The position numbers were made by a program, and so were the translations under genes. This document shows, one piece after another, positions 37,836 through 46,658 of a DNA stretch of 64,000 nucleotides. Under the pieces are notes generated by a model. It made no database searches. It saw only the letters and a list, made by a program, of their open reading frames with translations, and was not told the DNA's origin. The first letter of the stretch is position 1. Every line of letters begins with the position of its first letter. Source of the stretch: Sphingobacterium cellulitidis (GTDB taxonomy: Bacteria; Bacteroidota; Bacteroidia; Sphingobacteriales; Sphingobacteriaceae). The DNA lies in NCBI GenBank assembly GCA_002245855.1, contig NOUX01000005.1, positions 62,001-126,000 of the forward strand, given 5' to 3'.

Positions 37836-37926
37836 GCAAGGCAAGTTTTGAATTTGGGATTCAACTAGTAATTTATAGATTCCACCCAAATAATCTGGTA
37901 TTCGGGTGGAATATTAACCAATTGGT

Positions 37927-38967
37927 TTAAATAATTTCTGTTTCAAACTGAGATAAGAATCGGACATCGTTTTCTGAGAACAAACGAAGGTCACGGATTT
38001 CATATTTAAGGTTTGTGATTCTTTCGATTCCCATTCCGAATGCAAAACCGGAGTATTTTTTACTAACAATACCACAGTTATCCAATACGTTAGGATCGAC
38101 CATACCACAACCTAGAATTTCAACCCATCCAGAGTATTTACACATTTGACAGCCTGCACCTTTACAGATTGTACAAGAAATATCCATTTCTGCGGAAGGT
38201 TCAGTAAACGGGAAATACGATGGGCGGAATCTTACCTTAGTATCTTCACCATATAATTCTTTCACGAAGTGATAAAGGGTTTGTTTTAAGTCAGCGAATG
38301 AAACATTTTCATCCACATACAAACCTTCGATCTGATGGAAGAAGCAATGGGCTCTAGCCGAAATAGCTTCGTTACGATATACTCTTCCAGGCATAATCGC
38401 ACGGAAGGGCGGTTTTCCGGCTTCCATTAATCTTACTTGTACGGAAGAAGTATGCGTCCGTAATACCATATCATTACCATCTTGTTTTTTGATAAAGAAG
38501 GTATCTTGCATATCTCTTGCAGGATGTTCAGGCGCAAAGTTCAATGCTGAAAAGTTATGCCAATCGTCTTCGATTTCGTTTCCTTCAGCCACGACAAACC
38601 CTAATTTCTTAAAAATCTCAACGATTTCTTTTCTAACTAGCGAAAGAGGGTGTCTAGAGCCTAAGGAAAATCCTTGTCCAGGCAATGTTAAATCACCTTC
38701 AGCATTAGCAGTTTGACCTTCATTTTGATTTGAGAATTTCTCAGAAGCATCTTTAAATGTATTTTCAGCTAACTGCTTAAATTCATTTAATACTTTTCCT
38801 AGTATTCTCTTTTCATCAGAGGATACGGTTTTAAATTCTTCAAAAAGGTTTTTCACGATGCCTTTCGACACTAGAAACTTCAACCTAAATGCTTCAACTT
38901 CTTGAGCTGAACTTGGGGCAAATGCCTTAATCTCTTCAGTATACTGCGTTATCTTATCTTGCAACAT
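37927..38967 (-). CDS. pheS: Phenylalanine-tRNA ligase alpha subunit
   Basis: 346 residues. The N-terminal coiled coil (about 1-85) binds tRNA. The class II catalytic core follows: motif 2 with RVYRNEAISARAHCFFHQIEGLYVDE, the TEPSAEMDI strand and motif 3 with GFAFGMGIERI. A Cys-rich stretch (CTICKGAGCQMC) sits inside the domain, as in other bacterial PheS proteins. It charges tRNA-Phe as an alpha2beta2 enzyme. pheT is not next to it, as is normal in this phylum. It starts 61 bases before the ssb stop. Confidence 0.96.
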   Translation of the reverse strand: MLQDKITQYTEEIKAFAPSSAQEVEAFRLKFLVSKGIVKNLFEEFKTVSSDEKRILGKVLNEFKQLAENTFKDASEKFSNQNEGQTANAEGDLTLPGQGFSLGSRHPLSLVRKEIVEIFKKLGFVVAEGNEIEDDWHNFSALNFAPEHPARDMQDTFFIKKQDGNDMVLRTHTSSVQVRLMEAGKPPFRAIMPGRVYRNEAISARAHCFFHQIEGLYVDENVSFADLKQTLYHFVKELYGEDTKVRFRPSYFPFTEPSAEMDISCTICKGAGCQMCKYSGWVEILGCGMVDPNVLDNCGIVSKKYSGFAFGMGIERITNLKYEIRDLRLFSENDVRFLSQFETEII

Positions 38968-39028
38968 GTGTCAAAGATACAGCAATTTTAAAAAATAAAT
39001 GAAATGGTACAGTATTTAATTAGGTAGA

Positions 39029-39481
39029 TTAAAAAGGTAGACCATCATTATCGTCATCGTTTTCTGTAAAGTCGACGGTTTGTTCTTTTGAATCCGGGTT
39101 AACAGGACCTGCGGCAGTATTCGTTGGTTGAGGATTTTGCGGCTCAAAATCCGAGCGTCGCCCTAATAAATTAAAACTTTCCGCTACGATTTCGGTGGTA
39201 TATCGACGGATTCCCTCTTTATCTTCATAGGAACGGGTTCTCAATTTCCCTTCGATGTAGACCAATTTACCTTTGCTGAGGTATTTTACAGCAACATCTG
39301 CCAAACCACGCCACAACACGATATTGTGCCATTCAGTTTGCTCTACACGACGTCCATCCTTGTTGAAAGTCTCCGATGTTGCTAATGGAAAACTGGCAAC
39401 ACTTACATTTCCTTCTAAATAGCGGATTTCTGGATCCTTACCAAGATGACCAACTAAAATAACTTTATTTACTCCTGACAT
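39029..39481 (-). CDS. ssb: Single-stranded DNA-binding protein
   Basis: 150 residues: an OB fold (1-110) beginning MSGVNKVILVGHLGKDPEIRY, with ATSETFNKDGRRVEQTEWHNIVLW and YIEGKLRTRSYEDKEGIRRYTTEIVAE. A Q/N/P-rich linker leads to the acidic tip DNDGLPF, which recruits repair and replication proteins. It binds single-stranded DNA as a tetramer. It lies 25 bases from the mutY stop, and the pair is probably co-transcribed. Confidence 0.95.
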   Translation of the reverse strand: MSGVNKVILVGHLGKDPEIRYLEGNVSVASFPLATSETFNKDGRRVEQTEWHNIVLWRGLADVAVKYLSKGKLVYIEGKLRTRSYEDKEGIRRYTTEIVAESFNLLGRRSDFEPQNPQPTNTAAGPVNPDSKEQTVDFTENDDDNDGLPF

Positions 39482-39506
39482 ACAATAATTTAGGATTTAG
39501 TGAGCA

Positions 39507-40550
39507 CTAAAAATAATGTTCCACAAAGGAACTAATCAGTTTATGTTTAGCTAATGTATCTAATTTTTCTAATATAAAATAATTCCAATGGGATTTTTTG
39601 GGCAATTTAGAGGCGTTGATTTCCAGCTTATAAAACCTTGCATATATGTTCTGATGGCTTAGAATATGCTTTATTTGTCCTTTAATCTGCGTTGGAACAG
39701 ATAATCCGAAGTCTTTCTGAAATTCTTCCATTTGTACCAATTCCGCTACATTCAAATCAGCATCACTTTCGATCATTGGGAATTCGAACAAATTTGCCCA
39801 CACATCACCTTCAGAACGCTGGGACATCAGTACGGCTCCATCATGTTCAATTATAAAATAATGAAAGAATCGGTCTTTACTCTTTTTACCTTTTATTTTT
39901 GCTGGGAGCACATTGACTAAACCACTTTCATAAGCTCTACAGTCTATCCTTAATACACATTCAGCGCAGTTAGGATTTTTTGGTTTACATTGAAGAGAAC
40001 CAAAATCCATGATCGCCTGATTATATTCTGCGGGCTGATTCCGATCGAGCATTTCCTCCGCTAATTTGGAGAAGATCTTTTTACCTGAGGAACTATTAAT
40101 AGGTTCTTCAATGCCAAAATATCGGGCTAAAACGCGGAAGACATTACCATCTAAAACAGCATGGGCATGGTTACTGGAGAAGGATGAAATTGCAGCAGCA
40201 GTATACTCTCCTACTCCCGGCAGCTTTAATAGCGACTGATAATCAGTAGGAAACTCAGCATTATGCAGCTCTAACACTTGCTTACTAGCCTTATGCATAT
40301 TTCTGGCTCTGGAATAATAACCCAGTCCTTGCCAAAGTCTCAAGATCTCAGCTTCTTCTGCATTTGCAAATTTTGTTACATTCGGGTAAGTTTCTAAAAA
40401 CCGAAAAAAATAAGGCATTCCTTGTTCAACTCTTGTCTGTTGAAGGATAATTTCTGATAACCAAATTACATAGGGATTCTTAGTCTCACGCCATGGTAGT
40501 GCTCTTTTATGCTCAGCATACCAGTTGAGTATACGTTCCGAAAATGACAT
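39507..40550 (-). CDS. mutY: A/G-specific adenine glycosylase MutY
   Basis: 347 residues from ATG 40550 (MSFSERILNWYAEHKRALPWR). The longer in-frame start at 40619 adds a tail that overlaps the promoter region. Seen: LPWRETKNPYVIWLSEIILQQTRV, the helix-hairpin-helix LPGVGEYTAAAISSF, the catalytic Asp near AIMDFGS, and the 4Fe-4S cysteines CKPKNPNCAECVLRIDC (C-x6-C-x2-C-x5-C). The C-terminal part is the Nudix-like 8-oxoG recognition domain with KGKKSKDRFFHYFIIE. It removes adenine mispaired with 8-oxoguanine. Confidence 0.94.
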   Translation of the reverse strand: MSFSERILNWYAEHKRALPWRETKNPYVIWLSEIILQQTRVEQGMPYFFRFLETYPNVTKFANAEEAEILRLWQGLGYYSRARNMHKASKQVLELHNAEFPTDYQSLLKLPGVGEYTAAAISSFSSNHAHAVLDGNVFRVLARYFGIEEPINSSSGKKIFSKLAEEMLDRNQPAEYNQAIMDFGSLQCKPKNPNCAECVLRIDCRAYESGLVNVLPAKIKGKKSKDRFFHYFIIEHDGAVLMSQRSEGDVWANLFEFPMIESDADLNVAELVQMEEFQKDFGLSVPTQIKGQIKHILSHQNIYARFYKLEINASKLPKKSHWNYFILEKLDTLAKHKLISSFVEHYF

Positions 40551-40678
40551 AATACAAAGATGATAATTTTGTAGCTTTCCAACTCTCAAATAGTTATAAA
40601 ATGTTAAATTTTCTTGCAATTATTTTAACATCTTCTATTTTTACGCCCGTCTAACATAAAGTGGGAGAGTAAAATACT

Positions 40679-41539
40679 ATGACAAAAAAGAAGACTGCCG
40701 TTGAAATTCTAGACTCAAACGGCGATTCGAATTTGAAGATTCAAATTCCAACTATTGTTTTAAAGAACTGGAAATATATCCTAGCTGGAGGGATCTTCTG
40801 TATTTGTTTAATATGTGCAACTATTGTCTATGTTGCTACAAAAACAACAAGCGATCATTACGAGGAACAGTTAACAAAAAAGATTGAGGCATTGGAAGAA
40901 GCGAGACAAAATCTAGCTTTAGAAGAGGCGTCCAACCAATTAAGTACTGTTCAAATACAAAAATCATTTGATGCTATTGATAGTGCAGTAAACCAAATTA
41001 ATGCCAAAATGCGCAAAAGAGGTTTAAAAGAATTTGCACCGAAGCTAAAAAATGCTGGTGGACCTGTAGAGGAAGAGGTTAATTTACCTGAATTAATTAA
41101 ATACTATGAGGCAACCGTAAAGAGATTAGATAAAAAATTAGAAGGTGTTCCATTGGGCACTCCGCATAGTGGAAAGATCACATCGAGATTTGGATACCGC
41201 AGAAATCCATTTACCAATAGAGGTATTGAGATGCATTCAGGAATTGATATCAGCGGAAGAACTGGCGAGCCTATTACTGCAACCGCAGCTGGAAAAGTAG
41301 TATTTTCAGGTTATAAGGGTCAGTACGGGAAAGTTGTGATTGTAGAACATACCAATGGATGGGAAACGAGATATGCTCACCTTTCGAGCACAAAAGTAAA
41401 AAAGGGTCAGAAGGTAGAAGCTGGACAATTAGTTGGAAAGCTAGGGAGTACCGGAAGATCTACAGGCCCGCATTTGCACTATGAATTACTGAGCTATGGT
41501 AGAAAGATCAATCCTGAAAAAACATTGATCTTTAACTAA
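40679..41539 (+). CDS. M23 metallopeptidase, membrane-anchored
   Basis: 286 residues. A short cytosolic part and one membrane helix (KYILAGGIFCICLICATIVYV, about 32-52) are followed by a coiled coil and a C-terminal LytM/M23 domain (about 160-280). The zinc ligands are in MHSGIDISG (H-x3-D) and HLHYEL (HxH). It cuts peptide cross-links in peptidoglycan or regulates an amidase, as EnvC-like proteins do. The gene is divergent from mutY and convergent with a sulfatase gene, with a shared terminator. Confidence 0.92.
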   Translation: MTKKKTAVEILDSNGDSNLKIQIPTIVLKNWKYILAGGIFCICLICATIVYVATKTTSDHYEEQLTKKIEALEEARQNLALEEASNQLSTVQIQKSFDAIDSAVNQINAKMRKRGLKEFAPKLKNAGGPVEEEVNLPELIKYYEATVKRLDKKLEGVPLGTPHSGKITSRFGYRRNPFTNRGIEMHSGIDISGRTGEPITATAAGKVVFSGYKGQYGKVVIVEHTNGWETRYAHLSSTKVKKGQKVEAGQLVGKLGSTGRSTGPHLHYELLSYGRKINPEKTLIFN

Positions 41540-41546
41540 AGAGAAT

Positions 41547-41580
41547 AAAAAAACCTTTCTGAAAACAGAAAGGTTTTTTT
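41547..41580. terminator. Bidirectional terminator (M23 peptidase / sulfatase)
   Basis: Stem AAAAAAACCTTTCTG / CAGAAAGGTTTTTTT with an AAAA loop, eight bases past the M23 gene and five before the sulfatase stop. It has T tracts on both strands. Confidence 0.9.
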
Positions 41581-41584
41581 ATGT

Positions 41585-43114
41585 CTACTGATTTGCTAAG
41601 ATTGCTTTTGCATCTTCATCTTCTAAACGGTCTATTTCTTGTTTTAGAGTATTTTCTAATCTTTGTTGAATTTTCTTGTATTTGGGCTCTCCATAAATAT
41701 TCTTTAATTCTCTAGGATCTTTTTTCATATCGAATAACTCCCATCCATCTACTCTTTTATAGAAACGAATCAATTTATATCGACCATCACTTACTCCAAA
41801 ATGTGGAGATACGGCATGTTCACCGTTTTCATAATAATGGTAATAGATTTGGTCTTGAATATCTTTTTTCTTTCCATTCAATAAGCTCAAGAAAGATTTA
41901 CCTTGCATATCTTGTGGCACTTTAATTCCACTAAGTTCTAAAAATGTCGGTCCAATATCCACGTTGGAAACCATTCCATTAATTTTAGAATTAGGTTTGA
42001 TCAAGCCTGGCATTTTCATCAACATCGGTGTTCGGAAAGATTCTTCATACATAAATCTTTTATCAAACCATCCATGTTCACCCATATAGAAACCTTGATC
42101 GGATAAGTAAAGGACCAGAGTATTTTCTTCTAAATTATTTTCTTTCAAATAATCCAATACCTTTCCAATATTTCTATCCATTGACTCAGCAGTATTTAGG
42201 TAATCAACCATATAGCGGTGGTATTTCCATTCAGCTAAAGCTTTTCCAGAAAGGTTAGATTTTTTTAATTCTTCATAAATTGGTTTATAATAATCAACGT
42301 ATGCTTGAAATTGCTGGTCGGTCATTCTTGAGAAGTTTCCATCAACGCGCATTTTTTCGATATTTTCGAACATCTTCAAATCATAGCCCATTTGCATATC
42401 CTTGTCAATACTCATTTCTTGCAGAGCTGCTGCTTTTCTCGTGGCATAATCATCAAAGAATGTTTCTGGCAGTGGGATTGTTTTACTATCATTCTTACCA
42501 AAATCTTCAATAGCAGGCATCCAGGTTCTATGGGTATTTTTATGGCCAATGATTAAACAGAAAGGTTCTTCTTTATTTTGATCCTTTAACCAATTCAGAG
42601 CTTTATCAGTAACTAAATCTGCCACATAACCTTGTTCTCTTTCTACCACTTCTTTTTCACCTTCTTTACTGGAAATAAAATCAGGATTAAAATAATGTCC
42701 TTGACCAGTTAGGATGCTATAGTAGTCAAAACCTTGCAACTGTCTTCCCAAATGAATTTTTCCGATCCAAGCCGTTTGGTATCCATTGTTGTGCAATTCT
42801 TTAACAAATGAATTTTGTCCATGGTTAAAGTTAGAGGTTTCATTATCCTTAAAGCCATTCTTATTACTGTATTTTCCAGTCAATAAACTAGCCCGACTTG
42901 GTCCACAAATAGAATTCGTGACATAACCTTTGGTAAACAGGGCTCCTTCCTTGGCTATTCGGTCCAGATTTGGAGTATGTGCAATTTTGGAACCATAGGC
43001 ACCTATTGTTTGATAGGAATGGTCATCGGAAATAATGACTACAATGTTTGGCTTCTTTTGAGCCTGAGAAATTAAGCTAATTAAGCAAAAACAAATAATT
43101 GTTAGTATGCGCAT
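41585..43114 (-). CDS. Secreted S1-family sulfatase (copy 1)
   Basis: 509 residues with a Sec signal (ILTIICFCLISLISQAQ). Metal ligands begin with DDHS (30-33), and the formylglycine motif is C-G-P-S-R (Cys70), which needs a maturation enzyme not encoded here. Other motifs are TGKYS, WIGKIHLG and SDQGFYMGEHGW. The pattern of DDHSYQTIGAYG with GPSRASLLTGK resembles the GlcNAc-6-sulfatase-like (S1_11) group, but the subfamily is an inference. It is related to the next gene and lies 14 bases after it, so the two form an operon. It acts in the periplasm or at the surface on sulfated glycans. Confidence 0.88.
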   Translation of the reverse strand: MRILTIICFCLISLISQAQKKPNIVVIISDDHSYQTIGAYGSKIAHTPNLDRIAKEGALFTKGYVTNSICGPSRASLLTGKYSNKNGFKDNETSNFNHGQNSFVKELHNNGYQTAWIGKIHLGRQLQGFDYYSILTGQGHYFNPDFISSKEGEKEVVEREQGYVADLVTDKALNWLKDQNKEEPFCLIIGHKNTHRTWMPAIEDFGKNDSKTIPLPETFFDDYATRKAAALQEMSIDKDMQMGYDLKMFENIEKMRVDGNFSRMTDQQFQAYVDYYKPIYEELKKSNLSGKALAEWKYHRYMVDYLNTAESMDRNIGKVLDYLKENNLEENTLVLYLSDQGFYMGEHGWFDKRFMYEESFRTPMLMKMPGLIKPNSKINGMVSNVDIGPTFLELSGIKVPQDMQGKSFLSLLNGKKKDIQDQIYYHYYENGEHAVSPHFGVSDGRYKLIRFYKRVDGWELFDMKKDPRELKNIYGEPKYKKIQQRLENTLKQEIDRLEDEDAKAILANQ

Positions 43115-43128
43115 GATAATATTTAAGT

Positions 43129-44652
43129 TTAGGAAGCCTCAAATATACGCAATGCTTCGGAATCATCTTGTTTTACAATTTCATCTTTCAACATTTTCAT
43201 CATTTCCTTTTGTTTCTCGGCGTATTTAGGATTGTCGAAGACGTTTTTCATTTCTTGAGGATCTTTACTCAGGTCATAAAGTTCCCAAGAGTTCACTTTA
43301 TTATAGAAACGGATCAGTTTATAACGACCGTCGCTGACTCCAAAATGTGGAGATACATTATGCACCCCATCTTCATAATAATGGTAATAAAGGTCTTTTC
43401 GAACACCTTTCTGACCATGTATAATTGGAGTAAAGGATTGACCTTGAATATCCTCAGGCACAGATACCCCTGCCAACTCCAATAAAGTTGGAGCAATATC
43501 TATAGTCATCAATAGATCATTGACTTTTCTTGATTTCTTAATTTCTTTTGGGAACCTCATCATCATTGGTGTTCTAAAGGATTCTTCATACATAAATCGT
43601 TTATCAAACCAACCATGTTCTCCCATATAGAACCCTTGATCAGACATATAAATCACGATGGTATTTTCTGTCAAGTTGTTTTGGTCCAAATAGTCCAGAA
43701 CTTTCCCAATGTTTCGGTCCATTGACTCTGCGGTATTGAGGTAATCGGTCATATAGCGTTGAAATTTCCATTCTGCCAATTTTTTAGGATCAGAAAGGTC
43801 TCTGCTATTAAAATCCTCCTTTACTTTCGCGTAGTAATTTCTATATTTCTCACGATCAGATTCATCCATTCTAAAGAAATTGGATTCTTTCATCCATTCT
43901 TCATCGTTCTTAAACATTTTAAGGTCGTAGGTTAGCAACATATCCTTACTGACCTGCATTTCTTGAATTTTTGCGGCTTCTCTTCCGGCGTAATTATCAT
44001 AGAAATTTTTAGGTATTTTAAATTTTTTATGGTCATTTTTACCAAAATCCTGAGGGTCAGGATCCCATTCTCGGTGGGTAGCTTTATGGCCAAGAATCAG
44101 ACAAAAAGGTTTTTCCTTATTTAAGGTATTCATCCAATTAAGGGCTTTATTGGTTACAATATCGGATACATAGCCATTTTCACGGATCATAGTTCCATTT
44201 TGATTTTTGAAATCAGGGTTGAAGTAATGGCCTTGATTGATCAAAATATCGTAGTAATCAAAGCCTTCTAAGGTATCCCCTAAATGTTGTTTTCCAATCC
44301 AGGATGTAGTATATCCGGCTTTATGCAACTCTTTAATAAATGAATTTTGGCTATGGTCGAAGTGGGAGTTTTCATTTTCCTTATACCCATTTTTATGGCT
44401 ATACTTTCCAGTCAATAAACTTGCTCGGCTCGGCCCGCATAGGGAATTATTCACGTAGGAGCGGTTGAAAAGCAGTCCTTCATTCGCAATGCGATCGATA
44501 TTTGGGGTATGGCCATATTTAGATCCATAAGAAGAAATACTTTGGAAAGAATGGTCATCCGAAACAATAATTATGATATTTGGGGATTTTTGTCCCAGTG
44601 CTGATGAAATCCCGATGCAGAATAACAAGAAGTAGGTCAAGTATTTAATCAT
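43129..44652 (-). CDS. Secreted S1-family sulfatase (copy 2)
   Basis: 507 residues from ATG 44652 (MIKYLTYFLLFCIGISSALGQ); the longer in-frame starts at 44712 and 44673 precede the signal peptide and are unlikely. The formylglycine Cys is 72 in LCGPSRASLLTGKYS, and the metal site starts DDHS. It shares SDQGFYMGEHGWFDKRFMYEESFRTP and HYYEDGVHNVSPHFGVSDGRYKLIRFY-type segments with the downstream copy. The two are therefore tandem paralogues, possibly for the same linkage on different glycans. Both need a sulfatase-maturing enzyme encoded elsewhere. Confidence 0.88.
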   Translation of the reverse strand: MIKYLTYFLLFCIGISSALGQKSPNIIIIVSDDHSFQSISSYGSKYGHTPNIDRIANEGLLFNRSYVNNSLCGPSRASLLTGKYSHKNGYKENENSHFDHSQNSFIKELHKAGYTTSWIGKQHLGDTLEGFDYYDILINQGHYFNPDFKNQNGTMIRENGYVSDIVTNKALNWMNTLNKEKPFCLILGHKATHREWDPDPQDFGKNDHKKFKIPKNFYDNYAGREAAKIQEMQVSKDMLLTYDLKMFKNDEEWMKESNFFRMDESDREKYRNYYAKVKEDFNSRDLSDPKKLAEWKFQRYMTDYLNTAESMDRNIGKVLDYLDQNNLTENTIVIYMSDQGFYMGEHGWFDKRFMYEESFRTPMMMRFPKEIKKSRKVNDLLMTIDIAPTLLELAGVSVPEDIQGQSFTPIIHGQKGVRKDLYYHYYEDGVHNVSPHFGVSDGRYKLIRFYNKVNSWELYDLSKDPQEMKNVFDNPKYAEKQKEMMKMLKDEIVKQDDSEALRIFEAS

Positions 44653-44779
44653 AAATAAATATACAAAATCCATCCTTAAAACTTGTAGGTAAAAAATATT
44701 GGAAATTAGCATAAAATATTAGCCCTTGATATTTGAGGAATCAATAAAAATGAGGACTTTTGCGTAATAATTTCATTAC

Positions 44780-46180
44780 ATGAAAAAGATTTTCACCTTC
44801 ATTTTTACAGCTTGTTTATTCCAGATTTCATTTGCACAACAAGAGGTTAATAAGATCGATTACAGCATCTCAATCGAAGAATCCTTCAAGGAAAAATTAA
44901 AAGAATTAGAGGCTAACGAGACAGATCCTTCAGATTTATTCAGGACAATCCTTGAAGACATGGAGGGTGAAATTGTATTAGAAGCATGGATTGGAAAAAG
45001 CGCTAATAAAATTAAGTCAAATTTATTTCAAGATTGGGTTTATCTGCGCGATACAGAGGCAAAAACCTTATTCCGAATAGATACCACTACCGAACGCTAT
45101 TCTGAGATAGACTATTTACCAGAGAATATTGAGGAATATCCAATTAACTTCAAATCTGAGGAGAGTGCGACTATCTTAGGCTTTCCATGTAAATTGGCCG
45201 TTATAGAAATTTTTTCAGAGGATTCTTCTGATGAATCTGGAAAGGTAGAAATATGGTACACTGAAAAGATACCACAAATTTTTTGGGGGAATTATCAATA
45301 TCTGAATCAAATTCCTGGGGCTGCATTAAAGATTTCGACGCAAGGGGTTGCATTTTATGCCAAGAATATTGAGAAGTTGAAGGTTTCAAATGATTATTTT
45401 CAAGTTCCAAAAAACTACAGTATCGTAGCAGACCTAGATCCTATTATTGATTACAAACCTGAGAACATTGAATTAGGGGAAGACATGGTCGCTTATTACG
45501 ATTCCACCAGTTTTTTATATGGCTTGAAGACTATTTCTGGAGATATCATTACTGAACCAAATTTTTTGAGCTTAACAGCCTTTAACGATGGAGTTTCTAT
45601 TGCGATAGATGAAAGTAATACCTCTGCCTTGATCAATAAAAAAGGGAAAAACATAACGGAATATATCTACGATTTTATCACATATGATTCAGAATTGAAC
45701 GCTTATATCTATTCAAAAGAAGATAAAATGACTGTGATGGATGAACATGGAAAAACCATCTGGTTCACTGAATTTGATAATATAAATCCATTTTCATCGC
45801 AATATACTATTGTGAGCAATGGTGATAAATATGGTTTGGTTGATAAAACCGGAAAGATCATCGTTCCGTTGACCTACAGTAGTATTAGTTCCAACAATAG
45901 TAAATATTTTGTAGTAGAGGAAAATAACAAATCTGTCATCTATGAAATAATAGGAAATAAATTGGTTACAGATGCTTACAAGTTTTTATTTACCACTGAA
46001 ATGGACGATGTGTTTTTAGCATCTTCGGATGGTGAAACCTATGGACTTATTAATCCAACAGGAAAGATTATCTTGCCATTCGAATATGAATTAATTGATG
46101 TTTCAGGGGATGGACAAGTTTCGGTTGTTAAAACAGGAGAAACGGACGTAAAGACAATACATATAGATCTAAAAAAATAA
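44780..46180 (+). CDS. GLPGLI-like / WG-repeat secreted protein
   Basis: 466 residues with a Sec signal (IFTFIFTACLFQISFAQ). The N-terminal half (about 25-215) looks like a GLPGLI/DUF4412-type beta domain, with ATILGFPCKLAVIEIF and VEIWYTEKIPQIFWGNY. The C-terminal half is made of WG beta-hairpin repeats, for instance KYGLVDKTGKIIVPLTYSSI and TYGLINPTGKIILPFEYELI. The fusion of the two is unusual to my knowledge. It is exported, and its function is unknown. The gene is followed nine bases later by a small membrane protein gene and then an M1 peptidase. Confidence 0.7.
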   Translation: MKKIFTFIFTACLFQISFAQQEVNKIDYSISIEESFKEKLKELEANETDPSDLFRTILEDMEGEIVLEAWIGKSANKIKSNLFQDWVYLRDTEAKTLFRIDTTTERYSEIDYLPENIEEYPINFKSEESATILGFPCKLAVIEIFSEDSSDESGKVEIWYTEKIPQIFWGNYQYLNQIPGAALKISTQGVAFYAKNIEKLKVSNDYFQVPKNYSIVADLDPIIDYKPENIELGEDMVAYYDSTSFLYGLKTISGDIITEPNFLSLTAFNDGVSIAIDESNTSALINKKGKNITEYIYDFITYDSELNAYIYSKEDKMTVMDEHGKTIWFTEFDNINPFSSQYTIVSNGDKYGLVDKTGKIIVPLTYSSISSNNSKYFVVEENNKSVIYEIIGNKLVTDAYKFLFTTEMDDVFLASSDGETYGLINPTGKIILPFEYELIDVSGDGQVSVVKTGETDVKTIHIDLKK

Positions 46181-46188
46181 AGGCAGAC

Positions 46189-46617
46189 ATGACATTTCAA
46201 ATTAATACCTTACACCGAGGTAGGTTCATCTGGATCCTATTAGGTTCATTATTTTTTGTAGGGTATTTACTTTCTATGAGCAATTTTCAGGAGATTTATA
46301 AAATTCTGATATTATTATTTTGTATACCGGCGATCATGTGGTCAGCGGTTAAATTCAGTAAACAAATCTCCACCTGGGAAGTTGACAATAGTAACATTAG
46401 CATTACCAAATTTGGAAAGGCAACGACTATTCCCATAGCAGATATTTCTTATTTAAAAAATCACATTCGTTCAGGAGGAAACCTTTTAGCTTTTCATACA
46501 AAGGGAAAATCGGGTACAGTTCGAGTATGGCGGAACAAGATATTTGCCAGTAATGATCAATTTGATGATCTAATTCAAGTCATAAAAGAACTAGGCATCG
46601 ACATTGTGATTGGCTAA
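46189..46617 (+). CDS. Small membrane protein with PH-like domain
   Basis: 142 residues. Two membrane helices (FIWILLGSLFFVGYLLSM and IYKILILLFCIPAIMWSAV) are followed by a short beta-rich domain (about 62-140, WEVDNSNISITKFGKATTIPIADISYLKNH). This resembles the bacterial PH-like/DUF2244-style membrane proteins. I do not recognise a specific family. It lies in the same direction between the GLPGLI/WG gene and the M1 peptidase gene, with nine- and 41-base gaps. Confidence 0.65.
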   Translation: MTFQINTLHRGRFIWILLGSLFFVGYLLSMSNFQEIYKILILLFCIPAIMWSAVKFSKQISTWEVDNSNISITKFGKATTIPIADISYLKNHIRSGGNLLAFHTKGKSGTVRVWRNKIFASNDQFDDLIQVIKELGIDIVIG

Positions 46618-46658
46618 GGCTATGATTTTCGAGTGTTAAATTTTATATATTTGGCATT

